DNA of 64,000 bases from AP-15 sp963747735 (lineage in GTDB: Bacteria; Pseudomonadota; Alphaproteobacteria; ATCC43930; CGMCC-115725). The notes beneath the pieces were generated by a model. The model saw nothing but the letters and a program-made list of their open reading frames with translations, was not told the origin of the DNA and ran no database searches. Shown piece after piece: positions 1 to 7,480 of this stretch; positions within the stretch are counted from its first letter, which is position 1, and each line of letters opens with the position of its first letter. A program made the translations under genes and the position numbers. The stretch is taken from NCBI GenBank assembly GCA_963747735.1, contig CAVVGE010000006.1, forward strand, positions 186,001 through 250,000. Reading direction: 5' to 3'.

Positions 1-401
1 AACTGGTAGGCCTCGCCCGGGGCGAAGCTCAGCGGTACATAGGCCTGTGCGGTCACCGCACCCCGCTCGGCGAGCCAGCTCTTCGCGTACCGCCGCACCG
101 CGTCGTAGCTGCCCTCGTAACCCAGGCCACGCAGCTCTTCGTAGACCCGGATCAGCGTCAGCCGCTCGCGTGCCGCCTTGCCCTCATTCGAAAGCAGCAG
201 CGCGTCGAGCTCGCCTCGCCACGGATCGATCTTCGGCAGCGGCTGCGTCCCGCGCGCATAGCGAAACTCCGTCGCCTCCGACCGGACCACCTTGCGCACC
301 ACCTTTCGGGATACTCGAAGCTCCCGGCAGATCGCCCTGATCGGCTTCTTCTGAACAAAATACGCCCGACGGATCTTCGCGATCGTCTCCACTATCAGCA
401 T
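1..401 (-). CDS. istA: IS21-family transposase IstA, N-terminal part (cut by window edge)
   Basis: From an ATG at 401 the minus strand stays open to the first base of the window (133 codons). The product begins MLIVETIAKIRRAYFVQ, followed by a helix-turn-helix with CRELRVSRKVVRKV at about residues 25-38. Then comes the segment that links the DNA-binding part to the DDE catalytic core, with KIDPWRGELDALL and RLTLIRVYEELRGLGYEGSY. These are typical of the IS21 transposase IstA, which works with the ATPase IstB. The catalytic core lies outside the window. No frameshift or stop is seen in the visible part. Confidence 0.85.
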   Translation of the reverse strand, partial: MLIVETIAKIRRAYFVQKKPIRAICRELRVSRKVVRKVVRSEATEFRYARGTQPLPKIDPWRGELDALLLSNEGKAARERLTLIRVYEELRGLGYEGSYDAVRRYAKSWLAERGAVTAQAYVPLSFAPGEAYQ

Positions 402-516
402 CCCCCGACAGGCTCCCAGGTTCCCCATGGAAGCCACTGTGGACCCACCGTCCCGGGGGTCCCGATTGGATGCCGATCACCCCCTAAACAGGGTCCTTAT
501 TCCATGCCAATTCACA
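1..516 (-). mobile_element. IS21-family insertion sequence, partial (runs off the window start)
   Basis: The segment carries the 5' part of an IstA-type transposase on the minus strand and a non-coding leader of about 115 bp. Read on the minus strand, the leader begins near 516 with TGTGAATTGG and contains two GGGACCC/AGGACCC-type repeats, around 455-465 and 486-496. Repeated motifs next to the tip are usual for IS21 elements. The outer end is placed only approximately. The rest of istA, istB and the other terminus lie outside the window, so it cannot be judged whether the element is complete. Confidence 0.75.
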
Positions 517-581
517 GTTCAGATAACGTCTCGAGCTCCTTCAGAGGGCATAGCGTCGGTCGGCGCGTGTCAGTCATCGCC

Positions 582-750
582 ATGAATGGCTTGACCTTCG
601 ACCTATCGACACCCACGGTCGCAGAATGGCAACGATCATCTCCGGCATCGCCGAATTCAAGCGGGAGTTGATCCAGGAGCGGATCCGCTCCGGTATCGCC
701 GCCGCAAAAGCGCGCGGCAAGCGCCTTGGGCGCCAGCCCGCGCAGAGGCC
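582..750 (+). pseudogene. Serine recombinase (resolvase/invertase) fragment
   Basis: The frame starting at 582 reads GLTFDLSTPT. After one missing base near 614-617 the next frame continues GRRMATIISGIAEF and QERIRSGIAAAKARGKRLGR. Joined, these give the end of the catalytic domain and the long E-helix of a Tn3-type resolvase. The N-terminal catalytic serine region and the C-terminal helix-turn-helix are absent. The fragment starts next to the IS21 end and stops near 750, where sequence matching a different gene on the other strand begins. It is a dead remnant of a mobile element. Confidence 0.65.
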
Positions 751-751
751 G

Positions 752-928
752 AATGATCGGGTCGCGCCCGGTAAAGGTCACCGCACCGTCGCCGGACCGG
801 GGTTCCAGGCCGACCTCGCGCAGCACACTGGCGAGTTCGCGCATCGGGTCGATGGCGTGCCCGCCGCTGAGCGGGTGCGCCAGGCATAGCGAATACGATC
901 CGCCAGTTGTCCACCCATTGACCTTCAC
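752..928 (-). pseudogene. 5' fragment, possibly of a class III CoA-transferase (CaiB/BaiF-like)
   Basis: The minus-strand frame from a GTG at 928 reads MKVNGWTTGGSYSL, then AIDPMRELASVLREVGLEP and AVTFTGRDPII, and then runs into the antisense of the resolvase fragment. A short 'valine-threonine-phenylalanine-threonine-GRDP' segment after an amphipathic helix resembles the start of a CaiB/BaiF domain in multi-domain CoA-transferases. The match is short and made from memory. The reading frame is open for some codons upstream of the GTG, so the true start could be further out. What is clear is that a coding-like segment stops abruptly at about 752. Confidence 0.35.
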
Positions 929-973
929 TCCCTCGGCATTTGCCTGCGCGGGGTCCTTCCGGGAAAGAACTGC

Positions 974-1369
974 TCAGAACTGGATTTCGACGGTGTCGAC
1001 CCGATCAGGGTAGAATGCGAGGTGGTCCTTGATGCCGGCGACCGCCGCGTAGGGTGTCTTGTAGGTCCAGACTGCGTCGATCAAGCGCTCACCGGCCGCC
1101 GCGATGCTGTAGTAGCTGGCATCGCCCTTGTAGGGGCAGTAGGTGGTGCGGTCTGACCGCGCCAGCAGCGTCATATCGACATCCTTGCGCGGGATATAAT
1201 GGACCGCCGGATAATGGGCCTCGTGGAGAGTCAGCGCTTCGCGCGTGTCGGCGATGACGCAGCCCGCGACTGAGACGATTACTCTGTTGGGGTTGCGCTC
1301 GACCGAGATCGGATGATCCGGTCCAGGGGTCGTGATCGACCTCGCTTGCGATTGGACAATCCGTTCCAT
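974..1369 (-). CDS. DUF427 domain protein
   Basis: The 131-residue product fits the small DUF427 family (PF04248), whose fold is a compact beta barrel and whose biochemical role is not settled. The diagnostic block is TTYCPYKGDASYYS at about residues 73-86, preceded by the VVxYIPRxDV-like strand HYIPRKDVDMTLL and followed by AVWTYKTPY. The ATG at 1369 has an AGGTGA ribosome site 8 bases upstream and is preferred to the GTG at 1378. No membrane segment or signal peptide is visible, so the protein is probably cytoplasmic. The gene lies in the same direction as the two SDR genes, with 55 bp between it and the nearer one. Confidence 0.85.
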   Translation of the reverse strand: MERIVQSQARSITTPGPDHPISVERNPNRVIVSVAGCVIADTREALTLHEAHYPAVHYIPRKDVDMTLLARSDRTTYCPYKGDASYYSIAAAGERLIDAVWTYKTPYAAVAGIKDHLAFYPDRVDTVEIQF

Positions 1370-1424
1370 AGTGATCACCTTTGGCTGTCGAGTTGCGCCG
1401 GACTACATCGCCGACTTGACCCGG

Positions 1425-2171
1425 TCAGTTGGCGGTGTGACCGCCGTCTACGTTGAGGATATGGCCGGTGATGAATGAAGCTTCGTCCGACGCGATGAAG
1501 ACGATCGCATTGGCAAGCTCCTCCGAGAGGCCAAGGCGACCCAGCGGGACCTGGGCCACGAGGGCTGCCTTGTTCTGCGCCGTGCCAGTGAAACGGGTCA
1601 GCATGCCGGTGTCGGTGGGGCCCGGCGCGACGGCATTCACACGGATTCCCGACTTGGCGACCTCGAGCGCCACCGACTTGGCGATGCCTTCGACGGCGTG
1701 CTTACTGCCGACATAGAGGGAGGCCTCCGCCGCAGCCTCGTGCCCGTAGGTCGAGGAGATGTTGATAATGCAGCCGCTGCCCTGTCTTTGCATGACGCGC
1801 ACTTCATGCTTCATGCTCAGGATCACACCGAGAACATTCGTGTCGAACGTCGCGGCATAGCTTTCCGCGGTCTGATCGGTGATCGGGCCAACCTGGCCTT
1901 CGGTGCCAGCATTGTTGACCGCGACATCGAGACGGCCAAACCGTGCGACGGTCCGGTCGAGCAGAGCGCGGACGTCATCCTCCTTGCGGACGTCGGCGTT
2001 GATAAACTCGGCCTCCGAACCGAAAGAGCGCAGCTCCTCGACGAGCGCCCTGCCGGCCTCATCACGCCGACCGGCGACAACCACCTTCGCGCCTTTCCTG
2101 GCGAAGGCGACGGCGGTGGCGCGACCGATGCCGGTGAGGCCACCGGTGATCAATACGACTGGATTGCTCAT
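1425..2171 (-). CDS. SDR-family NAD(P)-dependent oxidoreductase (tandem copy 2)
   Basis: This 248-residue classical short-chain dehydrogenase/reductase has the cofactor motif TGGLTGIG at residues 9-16, the NNAG motif near 87, the catalytic serine in NISSTYGH, and the YVGSK tetrad near 155-159. It ends in the typical ITGHILNVDGG. The ATG at 2171 gives the normal SDR N-terminus; an upstream in-frame extension is just intergenic sequence. It is clearly a paralogue of the gene immediately upstream (64 bp away), sharing AESYAATFDTNVLG and the INISSTYGH block, so the pair arose by tandem duplication. The substrate cannot be told from sequence. The LysR gene transcribed away from the pair is the likely regulator. 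Confidence 0.9.
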   Translation of the reverse strand: MSNPVVLITGGLTGIGRATAVAFARKGAKVVVAGRRDEAGRALVEELRSFGSEAEFINADVRKEDDVRALLDRTVARFGRLDVAVNNAGTEGQVGPITDQTAESYAATFDTNVLGVILSMKHEVRVMQRQGSGCIINISSTYGHEAAAEASLYVGSKHAVEGIAKSVALEVAKSGIRVNAVAPGPTDTGMLTRFTGTAQNKAALVAQVPLGRLGLSEELANAIVFIASDEASFITGHILNVDGGHTAN

Positions 2172-2235
2172 TTCCGATTCCTCACTTTTCGCGCTCCTGC
2201 TGGTGGAGCAGCGATGGCAACACCGCGAAGCCTGG

Positions 2236-2979
2236 TCACGTCGCCGACTTTCCGCCGTCGACCGAGAGCACCTGACCGGTTGTGAACGACGACTTGCTCG
2301 AAGCGAGGAAGACGATCGCGTTGGCGATCTCGTCCGGTTCGCCGGCGCGTTGGAGCGGAACACCCGCCACCAGGCCGGCCTTGCGCTCAGCGCTACCGGT
2401 GAAGCGGTTGAGCATCGCAGTCTCGGTCGGTCCCGGTGCGACTGCGTTGATCCGCACTCCGGAACTCGCAGCCTCCAGCGCGGCGGACTTCGTGAGCCCC
2501 TCTACGGCGTGCTTGCTCGCCGAATAGACCGACGCACCGCGAGCCCCGAGATGGCCATAAGTCGAAGAGATGTTGATGATGCTGCCGCTGCCTTGGGCCT
2601 GCATCACGCGCAGCTCGTGCTTCATGCTGAGCAGCGTGCCGAGCACATTGGTATCGAACGTGGCGGCGTAGCTGTCCGCCGACTGCTCGGTGACCGGGCC
2701 AGGATGGCCTTCGGTGCCCGCCGTGTTGACGGCAGCATCGAGCCGACCGAAGCGAGCGATTGTTCGGTCAACCAACTCGCGCATATCGTCCTCGCGCACA
2801 TCGGCGCGGATGAACTCCGCTTTGCCACCGAACTCCCGCAGCTCAGCGGCCAACGCCTGGCCGACGTCCTCATGACGGCCCGAAACGACGACGCGATTGC
2901 CTTCCCGCGCAAAAGCAAAGGCCGCTGCACGCCCAATCCCACTCAGCGCGCCGGTGATCAAGGCAACGGGGGTGCTCAT
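2236..2979 (-). CDS. SDR-family oxidoreductase (tandem copy 1)
   Basis: The 247-residue product is a classical SDR enzyme. TGALSGIG at residues 9-16 binds the cofactor, and the active site is formed by the serine in NISSTYGH and by YSASK near 154-158. The usual NNAG is NTAG here, a mild change also seen in other SDRs. The end, FTTGQVLSVDGG, is typical. It is the promoter-proximal gene of a two-gene unit read away from the LysR gene, so the shared 185-bp gap should hold the promoter. The strong similarity to the downstream copy points to a duplication followed by divergence. The substrate is unknown. Confidence 0.9.
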   Translation of the reverse strand: MSTPVALITGALSGIGRAAAFAFAREGNRVVVSGRHEDVGQALAAELREFGGKAEFIRADVREDDMRELVDRTIARFGRLDAAVNTAGTEGHPGPVTEQSADSYAATFDTNVLGTLLSMKHELRVMQAQGSGSIINISSTYGHLGARGASVYSASKHAVEGLTKSAALEAASSGVRINAVAPGPTETAMLNRFTGSAERKAGLVAGVPLQRAGEPDEIANAIVFLASSKSSFTTGQVLSVDGGKSAT

Positions 2980-3164
2980 ATCGGCTACTCCCTTCTACGG
3001 AGCTGATGCGCCGGGCCTCCTCGCTAGAGCGGAGACCGCACATCATCGGCCCGGCGCTGGCATTCCAAGGATCGCTGCCGGTGCCGAAGATCTGGGTTTT
3101 CGTGGCGGCTCCGAGAAAGACTTTGTAAGATCGAGGTCATACTTAGCGGGCATGGCATCAGAGT

Positions 3165-4067
3165 ATGGAGCTGCGGCATCTGCGTTATTTCGTGGCCGTC
3201 GCCGAGGAAGGAAGTCTGACGCTCGCAGCCGATCGGCGGCTGCACACGGCACAGCCCTCGCTGAGCCGGCAGATCCGCGATCTGGAATCGGAAGTCGGCG
3301 TCCAACTCCTGATACGCAGTCCTCGTGGGATCGAGTTGACGGCGGCCGGTCGGGCGTTTCTCGACCACGCACGGCTGGCGCTCTCTCAGGTTGAGGCGGC
3401 CGGCGAAGCGGCGCGCCGGGCCGCTTATCCGGAGCAGAGGACGTTGGCGCTAGGATTTCTGAGCGGGTGCGAGCCAGAATGGCTGCCCGCAGTGATGCAT
3501 GTTCTTCGCGACGAGCTGCCAAAGATTGAGGTCACAATTTCCAGCAAGCACTCGCCACAACTCGCCGAGGGTCTTGCCACTGGGAAGTTGGACGCGGCTT
3601 TCATGAGACCTGAGGAAGGCCACCCTGATCTCGTCTACAAAGTTCTGATTACGGAACCACTGATTGTCGTTTTATCAAGCGACCACCGTCTGGCGTCGCA
3701 TGACGCGATCCGGCCGCTGGATTTCGTGGGGGAGACGTTCATCGGCATGGCCGACCAGGCGCCAGTCCTGCGCTCACTGATAGAGGACTATTTCCGGCGA
3801 TCCGGCATCGAGCTACACCCGGCGCACCGGGTCGAATATCTCTCCATGGCCATGTCACTCGTCGCCTCGACCCGCGGGCTGGCACTGTTGCCCGACTTTG
3901 CCCGCAATTTCCTCACCTCGTCGCTCACTAGCCGGCCGCTTGCTGGAGAGGCACGCTCGATCGATCTGGTCTTGGGTTATCACAAGGCCAACACGTCCCC
4001 CCTTCTTAAGCTTTTTCTCTCAAGGGCAGCCGAACTGGTCGCGCGCGTAGCGAGGCGGTTCGGCTGA
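3165..4067 (+). CDS. LysR-family transcriptional regulator
   Basis: The 300-residue length is normal for LysR regulators. Residues 1-60 form the winged helix-turn-helix (MELRHLRYFVAVAEEGSLT, then TAQPSLSRQIRDLE), followed by a linker helix. An effector-binding domain of the periplasmic-binding-protein type runs from about residue 90 to 295. The gene is divergent from the tandem SDR genes, the usual layout for a LysR protein that controls its neighbour in response to a small molecule. The 185-bp gap between them is where operator sites would lie; no box was assigned with certainty. No defects were seen. Confidence 0.9.
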   Translation: MELRHLRYFVAVAEEGSLTLAADRRLHTAQPSLSRQIRDLESEVGVQLLIRSPRGIELTAAGRAFLDHARLALSQVEAAGEAARRAAYPEQRTLALGFLSGCEPEWLPAVMHVLRDELPKIEVTISSKHSPQLAEGLATGKLDAAFMRPEEGHPDLVYKVLITEPLIVVLSSDHRLASHDAIRPLDFVGETFIGMADQAPVLRSLIEDYFRRSGIELHPAHRVEYLSMAMSLVASTRGLALLPDFARNFLTSSLTSRPLAGEARSIDLVLGYHKANTSPLLKLFLSRAAELVARVARRFG

Positions 4068-4095
4068 CCGGGGGGATTCTCGGTGGCCGACGGGT

Positions 4096-4345
4096 TCAAC
4101 GGACATTGAAGGCCTGCTTGCCATCGATGGCCAATCCTCGGGGCTGCCGTAGAGGGCCGCTTTGGGCATGAAGACAACCCACCTCCTCCGGAGGCGGGAT
4201 CACGTACTGCGCGACGCCATTGCCGTAGGACCAGTTCTCCTTCTTGACCTCGATGAGGTTGATCAAGACATCCTCCGGCCGGATGCCCGGCTTCGCCGCC
4301 AGCCCGTCGGCGATGGCCTTGTAGAGCGCTTTCCTCTGCTCGACC
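4096..4345 (-). pseudogene. Tautomerase-family fragment
   Basis: The minus strand encodes EQRKALYKAIADGLAAKPG, then RPEDVLINLIEVKKENWSYG and NGVAQY. This is the second half of a small tautomerase-superfamily protein (4-oxalocrotonate tautomerase-like, with the conserved NWSFGNG-type end). The N-terminal part, including the catalytic Pro-1, is missing. Upstream of about 4345 the sequence instead matches a MarR protein on the opposite strand. The frame is open, but the product would lack the nucleophile, so it is called a remnant. Confidence 0.6.
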
Positions 4346-4557
4346 CCGACGACCGCCGCAACCGGCTGATCACCCTTACGGCAAAGGGCCGTGCCAAGCT
4401 CGCAGAGACTGATGCCCTCTGGGCGAAGGTGCAACGGGGCTTCAAAATCGCGTACGGCCGGGCGGAATCCAAAGCCCTTCGGGAAGCATTGCGTTTCCTC
4501 GTGTCGGACAATTTCGTCTCGACGTTTGAAAGCAGCCTAAGCTCGCCCGCTCGCTAA
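4346..4557 (+). pseudogene. MarR-family regulator, C-terminal fragment
   Basis: The plus-strand frame reads DPDDRRNRLITLTAKGRAKL and then continues through a long alpha helix to a stop at 4557. The DRRNRLITLTAKGR stretch is the beta-wing and following helix of a MarR winged helix-turn-helix. The N-terminal dimerisation helix and recognition helix are missing. The fragment starts where the antisense tautomerase fragment ends, so two unrelated truncated genes are joined head to head here. Confidence 0.6.
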
Positions 4558-4573
4558 ACTCCGGAGACCTCAG

Positions 4574-4861
4574 ATGATCGACGTCAGAAGAGCACACCTG
4601 CAGACCGGCCGACCGCCGACACGCGAACCGGCATTGGCGAATGCCGAGCTCGGCGATGACGTCTATGGTGACAACCCGATCGTCAAGACGCTGGAACGCG
4701 CCACTGCCTATCTGCTGGAGAAAGAGGACGCGGTCTATATGCCGACCGGCACTATGACCAACCAAGTCGGCATCCGGTCGCATACCGAGCCCGGCGACGC
4801 GGTGCCGTTCGATCGGAACGCGCACGTCTTCGGTAACCGCACGGGATCAAACCGCAGCTAA
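4574..4861 (+). pseudogene. Low-specificity threonine aldolase, N-terminal fragment
   Basis: The 95-codon frame reads LANAELGDDVYGDNP, then KEDAVYMPTGTMTNQVGI and HTEPGDAV. This matches the first 80 or so residues of beta-eliminating lyase-type threonine aldolases, whose GTMANQ-like loop contacts PLP. A full enzyme has about 340 residues. The PLP-binding lysine and the whole second half are absent, and the last dozen codons do not match. The start codon and a GGAGA-type ribosome site are intact, so a short peptide might still be made, but not an active aldolase. Confidence 0.7.
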
Positions 4862-5239
4862 AACACAGGTCGCTCAGTCATAACGGGGTGACGCCATAAT
4901 AGCGGACTTGATGGTGATACCGCCGGTGCGGGTGCGGTGCATCTCTCGCCCGATGGCGGCGCGGAAGACCCGCGGCAGCTGCAGAGCCGGCAGCACGCGT
5001 GACCAGAGAGTTCGAACCTTCTCCCGGCCGTGTCGAGTTCGCCGGATAACCTCGCCCTCAGCAATGCGCTGTGACCAAGCGAAAACCGATTTCGTGGAGG
5101 TAGAGGTCGGCATGCTCGGGGCTGATTGATGAAAAACGCCGGCCACTGGCGCTGCACCCGGAGATTGAAGCCTTCGACCGAGCCCGACCGTCTATCGCAC
5201 CCTCGGGTCAATCAAGCAGCGCGTCCGTAAGTCAAGAGC
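4862..5239 (+). other. Gap without a recognisable gene
   Basis: This 378-bp stretch lies between the threonine aldolase remnant and the TetR gene. A minus-strand frame of 90 codons (4874-5146) contains the coding-looking stretch LPRVFRAAIGREMHRTRTG but matches no family I know. It may be the tail of another degraded gene. No tRNA, terminator or palindromic repeat of the kinds found elsewhere in the window was seen. Confidence 0.4.
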
Positions 5240-5887
5240 CTACGCCGCGGGGCTGATGGGTTCTCCAGGAAATCGTTGAGACCCTGCCGGCGTATGAGCC
5301 GCAACCAGCGCTTGAAACATTTCGACGAGACGTTCGGCGGGCCCGCGCGGGCCCAGGCTTTGAATGCTGAGGCGGGCGCCCTCGCCCAACAGAAACAGTT
5401 CATCAGCGAGAAGCTCGGGGTCTCGCAGCCCCGCCTTGCGACAGAGCTCGATGATCAGCTCGCGGTGCCGGCTCTTGCATTCCTCGATCACCCGCCGGGC
5501 CGGATGATCCGGATCCGGCAATTCGACCGCCGCATTGGCAAAGGCGCAGCCGCGCTGGGTCGTGCCGAGCTTGAATTCGGCAATAAAGCGCAGCCAGGCG
5601 AGCAACTGCTCCTTCGGCAGGCCGGCATGCTCCTGTTCGATCTCGGCCCAGGCGGTTTCCAGCTCCCGGCCATGTGTGCGCAGGCACTCGGCCACCAGCT
5701 CGTCCTTTGAGGCGAAGTGGCGGTAGAGCGTCGTCTTATTGGTGCCGGCCGCCTCGGCGACGGCGTCGACGCCGACCGTATGGATCCCGTCCCGATAGAA
5801 CAGCTCGCGGGCCGCTTTCAGAATTCGCGCGCGCGGCGGGGCAATCGTCTCTTTCAAGGTCGCTGCCCTCCCCGGTTCGCCTGCCAT
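5240..5887 (-). CDS. TetR/AcrR-family transcriptional regulator
   Basis: The 215-residue product has a TetR DNA-binding domain at about residues 18-64 (RILKAARELFYRDGIHTVGV, then NKTTLYRHFASKDELV). A helical ligand-binding domain follows, containing QRGCAFANAAVELPDPDHPA, a pattern common in a TetR subgroup next to oxidoreductase and efflux genes. It is divergent from the MlaC-like gene and the RND pump. Two near-identical 16-bp repeats in the shared gap are good candidates for its operators, so it probably represses the efflux locus and itself. The inducer is unknown. Confidence 0.88.
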   Translation of the reverse strand: MAGEPGRAATLKETIAPPRARILKAARELFYRDGIHTVGVDAVAEAAGTNKTTLYRHFASKDELVAECLRTHGRELETAWAEIEQEHAGLPKEQLLAWLRFIAEFKLGTTQRGCAFANAAVELPDPDHPARRVIEECKSRHRELIIELCRKAGLRDPELLADELFLLGEGARLSIQSLGPRGPAERLVEMFQALVAAHTPAGSQRFPGEPISPAA

Positions 5888-5909
5888 CGATGCTCCTCTT
5901 GAAATGTGC

Positions 5910-5964
5910 GTAACCGGTCAGTACCTGATCGAGTGCGCCGAACCGGGTGTAACCGGTCGGTACC
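5910..5964. promoter_or_regulatory. Paired TetR-type operator repeats
   Basis: Two 16-bp direct copies, GTAACCGGTCAGTACC at 5910-5925 and GTAACCGGTCGGTACC at 5949-5964, differ at one base and start 39 bp apart, close to four helical turns. Each holds an imperfect dyad centred on ACCGGTC-GGT. They lie between the divergent TetR gene and the MlaC-like gene, where autoregulated TetR operators are usually found. Their use as operators is inferred from position and repetition. Confidence 0.6.
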
Positions 5965-6020
5965 ATAATTGGTGCGGATCTAACGCGGTTTCCAGCCCCG
6001 CGAGCCTGCAGGAGGTTGTC

Positions 6021-6890
6021 GTGGATTTTCGAAAGACAGAGCCAGACGGTGACTGTTCGGCAACACCCCTCGATGATGCCACTGCGAGGGTAGTCCTGCC
6101 GGTTGCGGCCGGGCTGCCGCGCGGTGTCTCCGAGGCGCTCGCCGATCCGATCGTTACCGCCCTGATGGCTGCCGATCGGGTCGATCCGAAGGATATTGGG
6201 GACTTGTTGCGGCGGATGGCGGCCCGGCTTGCGCGGCGCAATCCGCAGGATAGCTCCGCCAGCCTTGCCGGGCGCGAGAAACCCGCCAGCACGGGCCTCG
6301 CCAAGCTCACCAAGAGCTTGACTCTCGCCCTTGCGCTGATTGTGGGCATCTCGGCGACGCCGCGTCGGGCTGCGGCCGACGAGGTGCCGGTCGCGTTCAT
6401 CCGCACTCTCGGGACCCAAGCGATCGCGGTGATCAACTCCCCCGAGCCGTTGGGCGAGAAGGCAGCCTATTTCGACCAGATGGTCCGGCAGGATTTCGAT
6501 CTGACCGACATTTGCCGCTTTGTCCTCGGCCCCTATTGGCGCGTTTCGACCCCGACCGAGCGGCAGCAGTTCTGTGACGGGTTCGCGGACCGGCTTGTCC
6601 GCTTTTATGGCCGGCAGCTCGCGCAATCCGGCGACGGGGATTTTGTCGTAACCGGCAGCCGAACCGGCCGCGACGGCCTCGTCGTGACCAGCCGGATCGT
6701 CCCTGCGCAGGGTGCTCCGATCGCCGTGGATTGGCGGCTCGGGGTCAGCGGCGGGCTTTACAAAATCGAGGACTTCGCCATCGACGGCGTCAGCATGGCC
6801 TTGGCGCAGCGCTCCGAGATCTCGGCGCTGATCGCGCGCGACGGCGGCCAGGTCGAGATGCTGCTGGCGACGATGCGCGGGGAAGACTGA
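6021..6890 (+). CDS. MlaC/Ttg2D-family phospholipid-binding protein with an N-terminal extension
   Basis: Residues about 120-285 match the MlaC/Ttg2D family (PF05494): FIRTLGTQAIAVI, YFDQMVRQDFDL, RFVLGPYWRVSTPTERQQF, and the closing YKIEDFAIDGVSM. MlaC carries phospholipids across the periplasm to the MlaFEDB importer; related proteins serve in hopanoid transport. The GTG at 6021 is preferred because AGGAGG lies 5 bases upstream. That start leaves about 98 residues before the hydrophobic signal (LTLALALIVGISA at about 100-112), much more than a normal MlaC. The extension contains a helical block, VDPKDIGDLLRRMAARLA, and no better start codon lies near the signal. No mlaFED genes are nearby. 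Efflux genes follow in the same direction. Confidence 0.75.
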   Translation: MDFRKTEPDGDCSATPLDDATARVVLPVAAGLPRGVSEALADPIVTALMAADRVDPKDIGDLLRRMAARLARRNPQDSSASLAGREKPASTGLAKLTKSLTLALALIVGISATPRRAAADEVPVAFIRTLGTQAIAVINSPEPLGEKAAYFDQMVRQDFDLTDICRFVLGPYWRVSTPTERQQFCDGFADRLVRFYGRQLAQSGDGDFVVTGSRTGRDGLVVTSRIVPAQGAPIAVDWRLGVSGGLYKIEDFAIDGVSMALAQRSEISALIARDGGQVEMLLATMRGED

Positions 6891-6958
6891 GCAAAGATCG
6901 GCTCGGCCCGGAATCGAGTACGCGCTTCGTGTCCATGCCATCCAGTCGCAGGAGTCGA

Positions 6959-7480
6959 ATGATGCCGCTCGATGTCCAAGCTCGCGGCCCGGCCGAGCAG
7001 CTGTTGCTTGACCGGAGTATGGTCGGGGAGAAGGAACCGTCGGGCGACGCTCGGACGGGTTTCACGCCGGTTCGGGAACGCCCGCCGCAGCAGCGCCCCC
7101 CCAGCGACAGACTGCCGCGTGAACGCGAAGACCAGGGGCGTGAGCAGGATCATCAGCACAGCGGCGATCGTCCCAGAGGTCTGCTGCGGCACCCGGTCGC
7201 GTTTGCCATTGGCTTGATCGCGCTGCTCGCGGCTACTCCGGCAGCATATCTTTACTGGGATTATGCCGATCATTTCGAAGCGACCGACGACGCCTATATC
7301 GCGGCGCGCCAGTTCGCGATTGCCCCCGAAGTGTCGGGCTATCTCACCGCCGTCCCAGTCACCGACAACGAACATGTCGCCGCCGGCGGTGTGATCGCCC
7401 GCATCGACGATCGCACTTACCGTGCAGCCCTCGCCCAGGCCCAGGCGCAAGTGGCCGCAGAATGGACAACCTCTCTTTGA
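6959..7480 (+). pseudogene. EmrA/HlyD-type membrane fusion protein, N-terminal fragment
   Basis: From ATG 6959 (ribosome site GCAGGAG just upstream) the frame encodes a cytoplasmic lead, one membrane segment (VAFAIGLIALLAATPAAYLY) and the start of the lipoyl/barrel-sandwich domain: ATDDAYIAARQFAIAPEVSG, VTDNEHVAAGGVIARID. It breaks off at AQAQVAAE, where the coiled-coil hairpin should begin. The last codons come from the next gene. A complete EmrA has about 380 residues; this has 173. No emrB partner is present. The break falls within the first codons of the RND adaptor gene, suggesting a deletion that joined two efflux operons. Confidence 0.75.
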
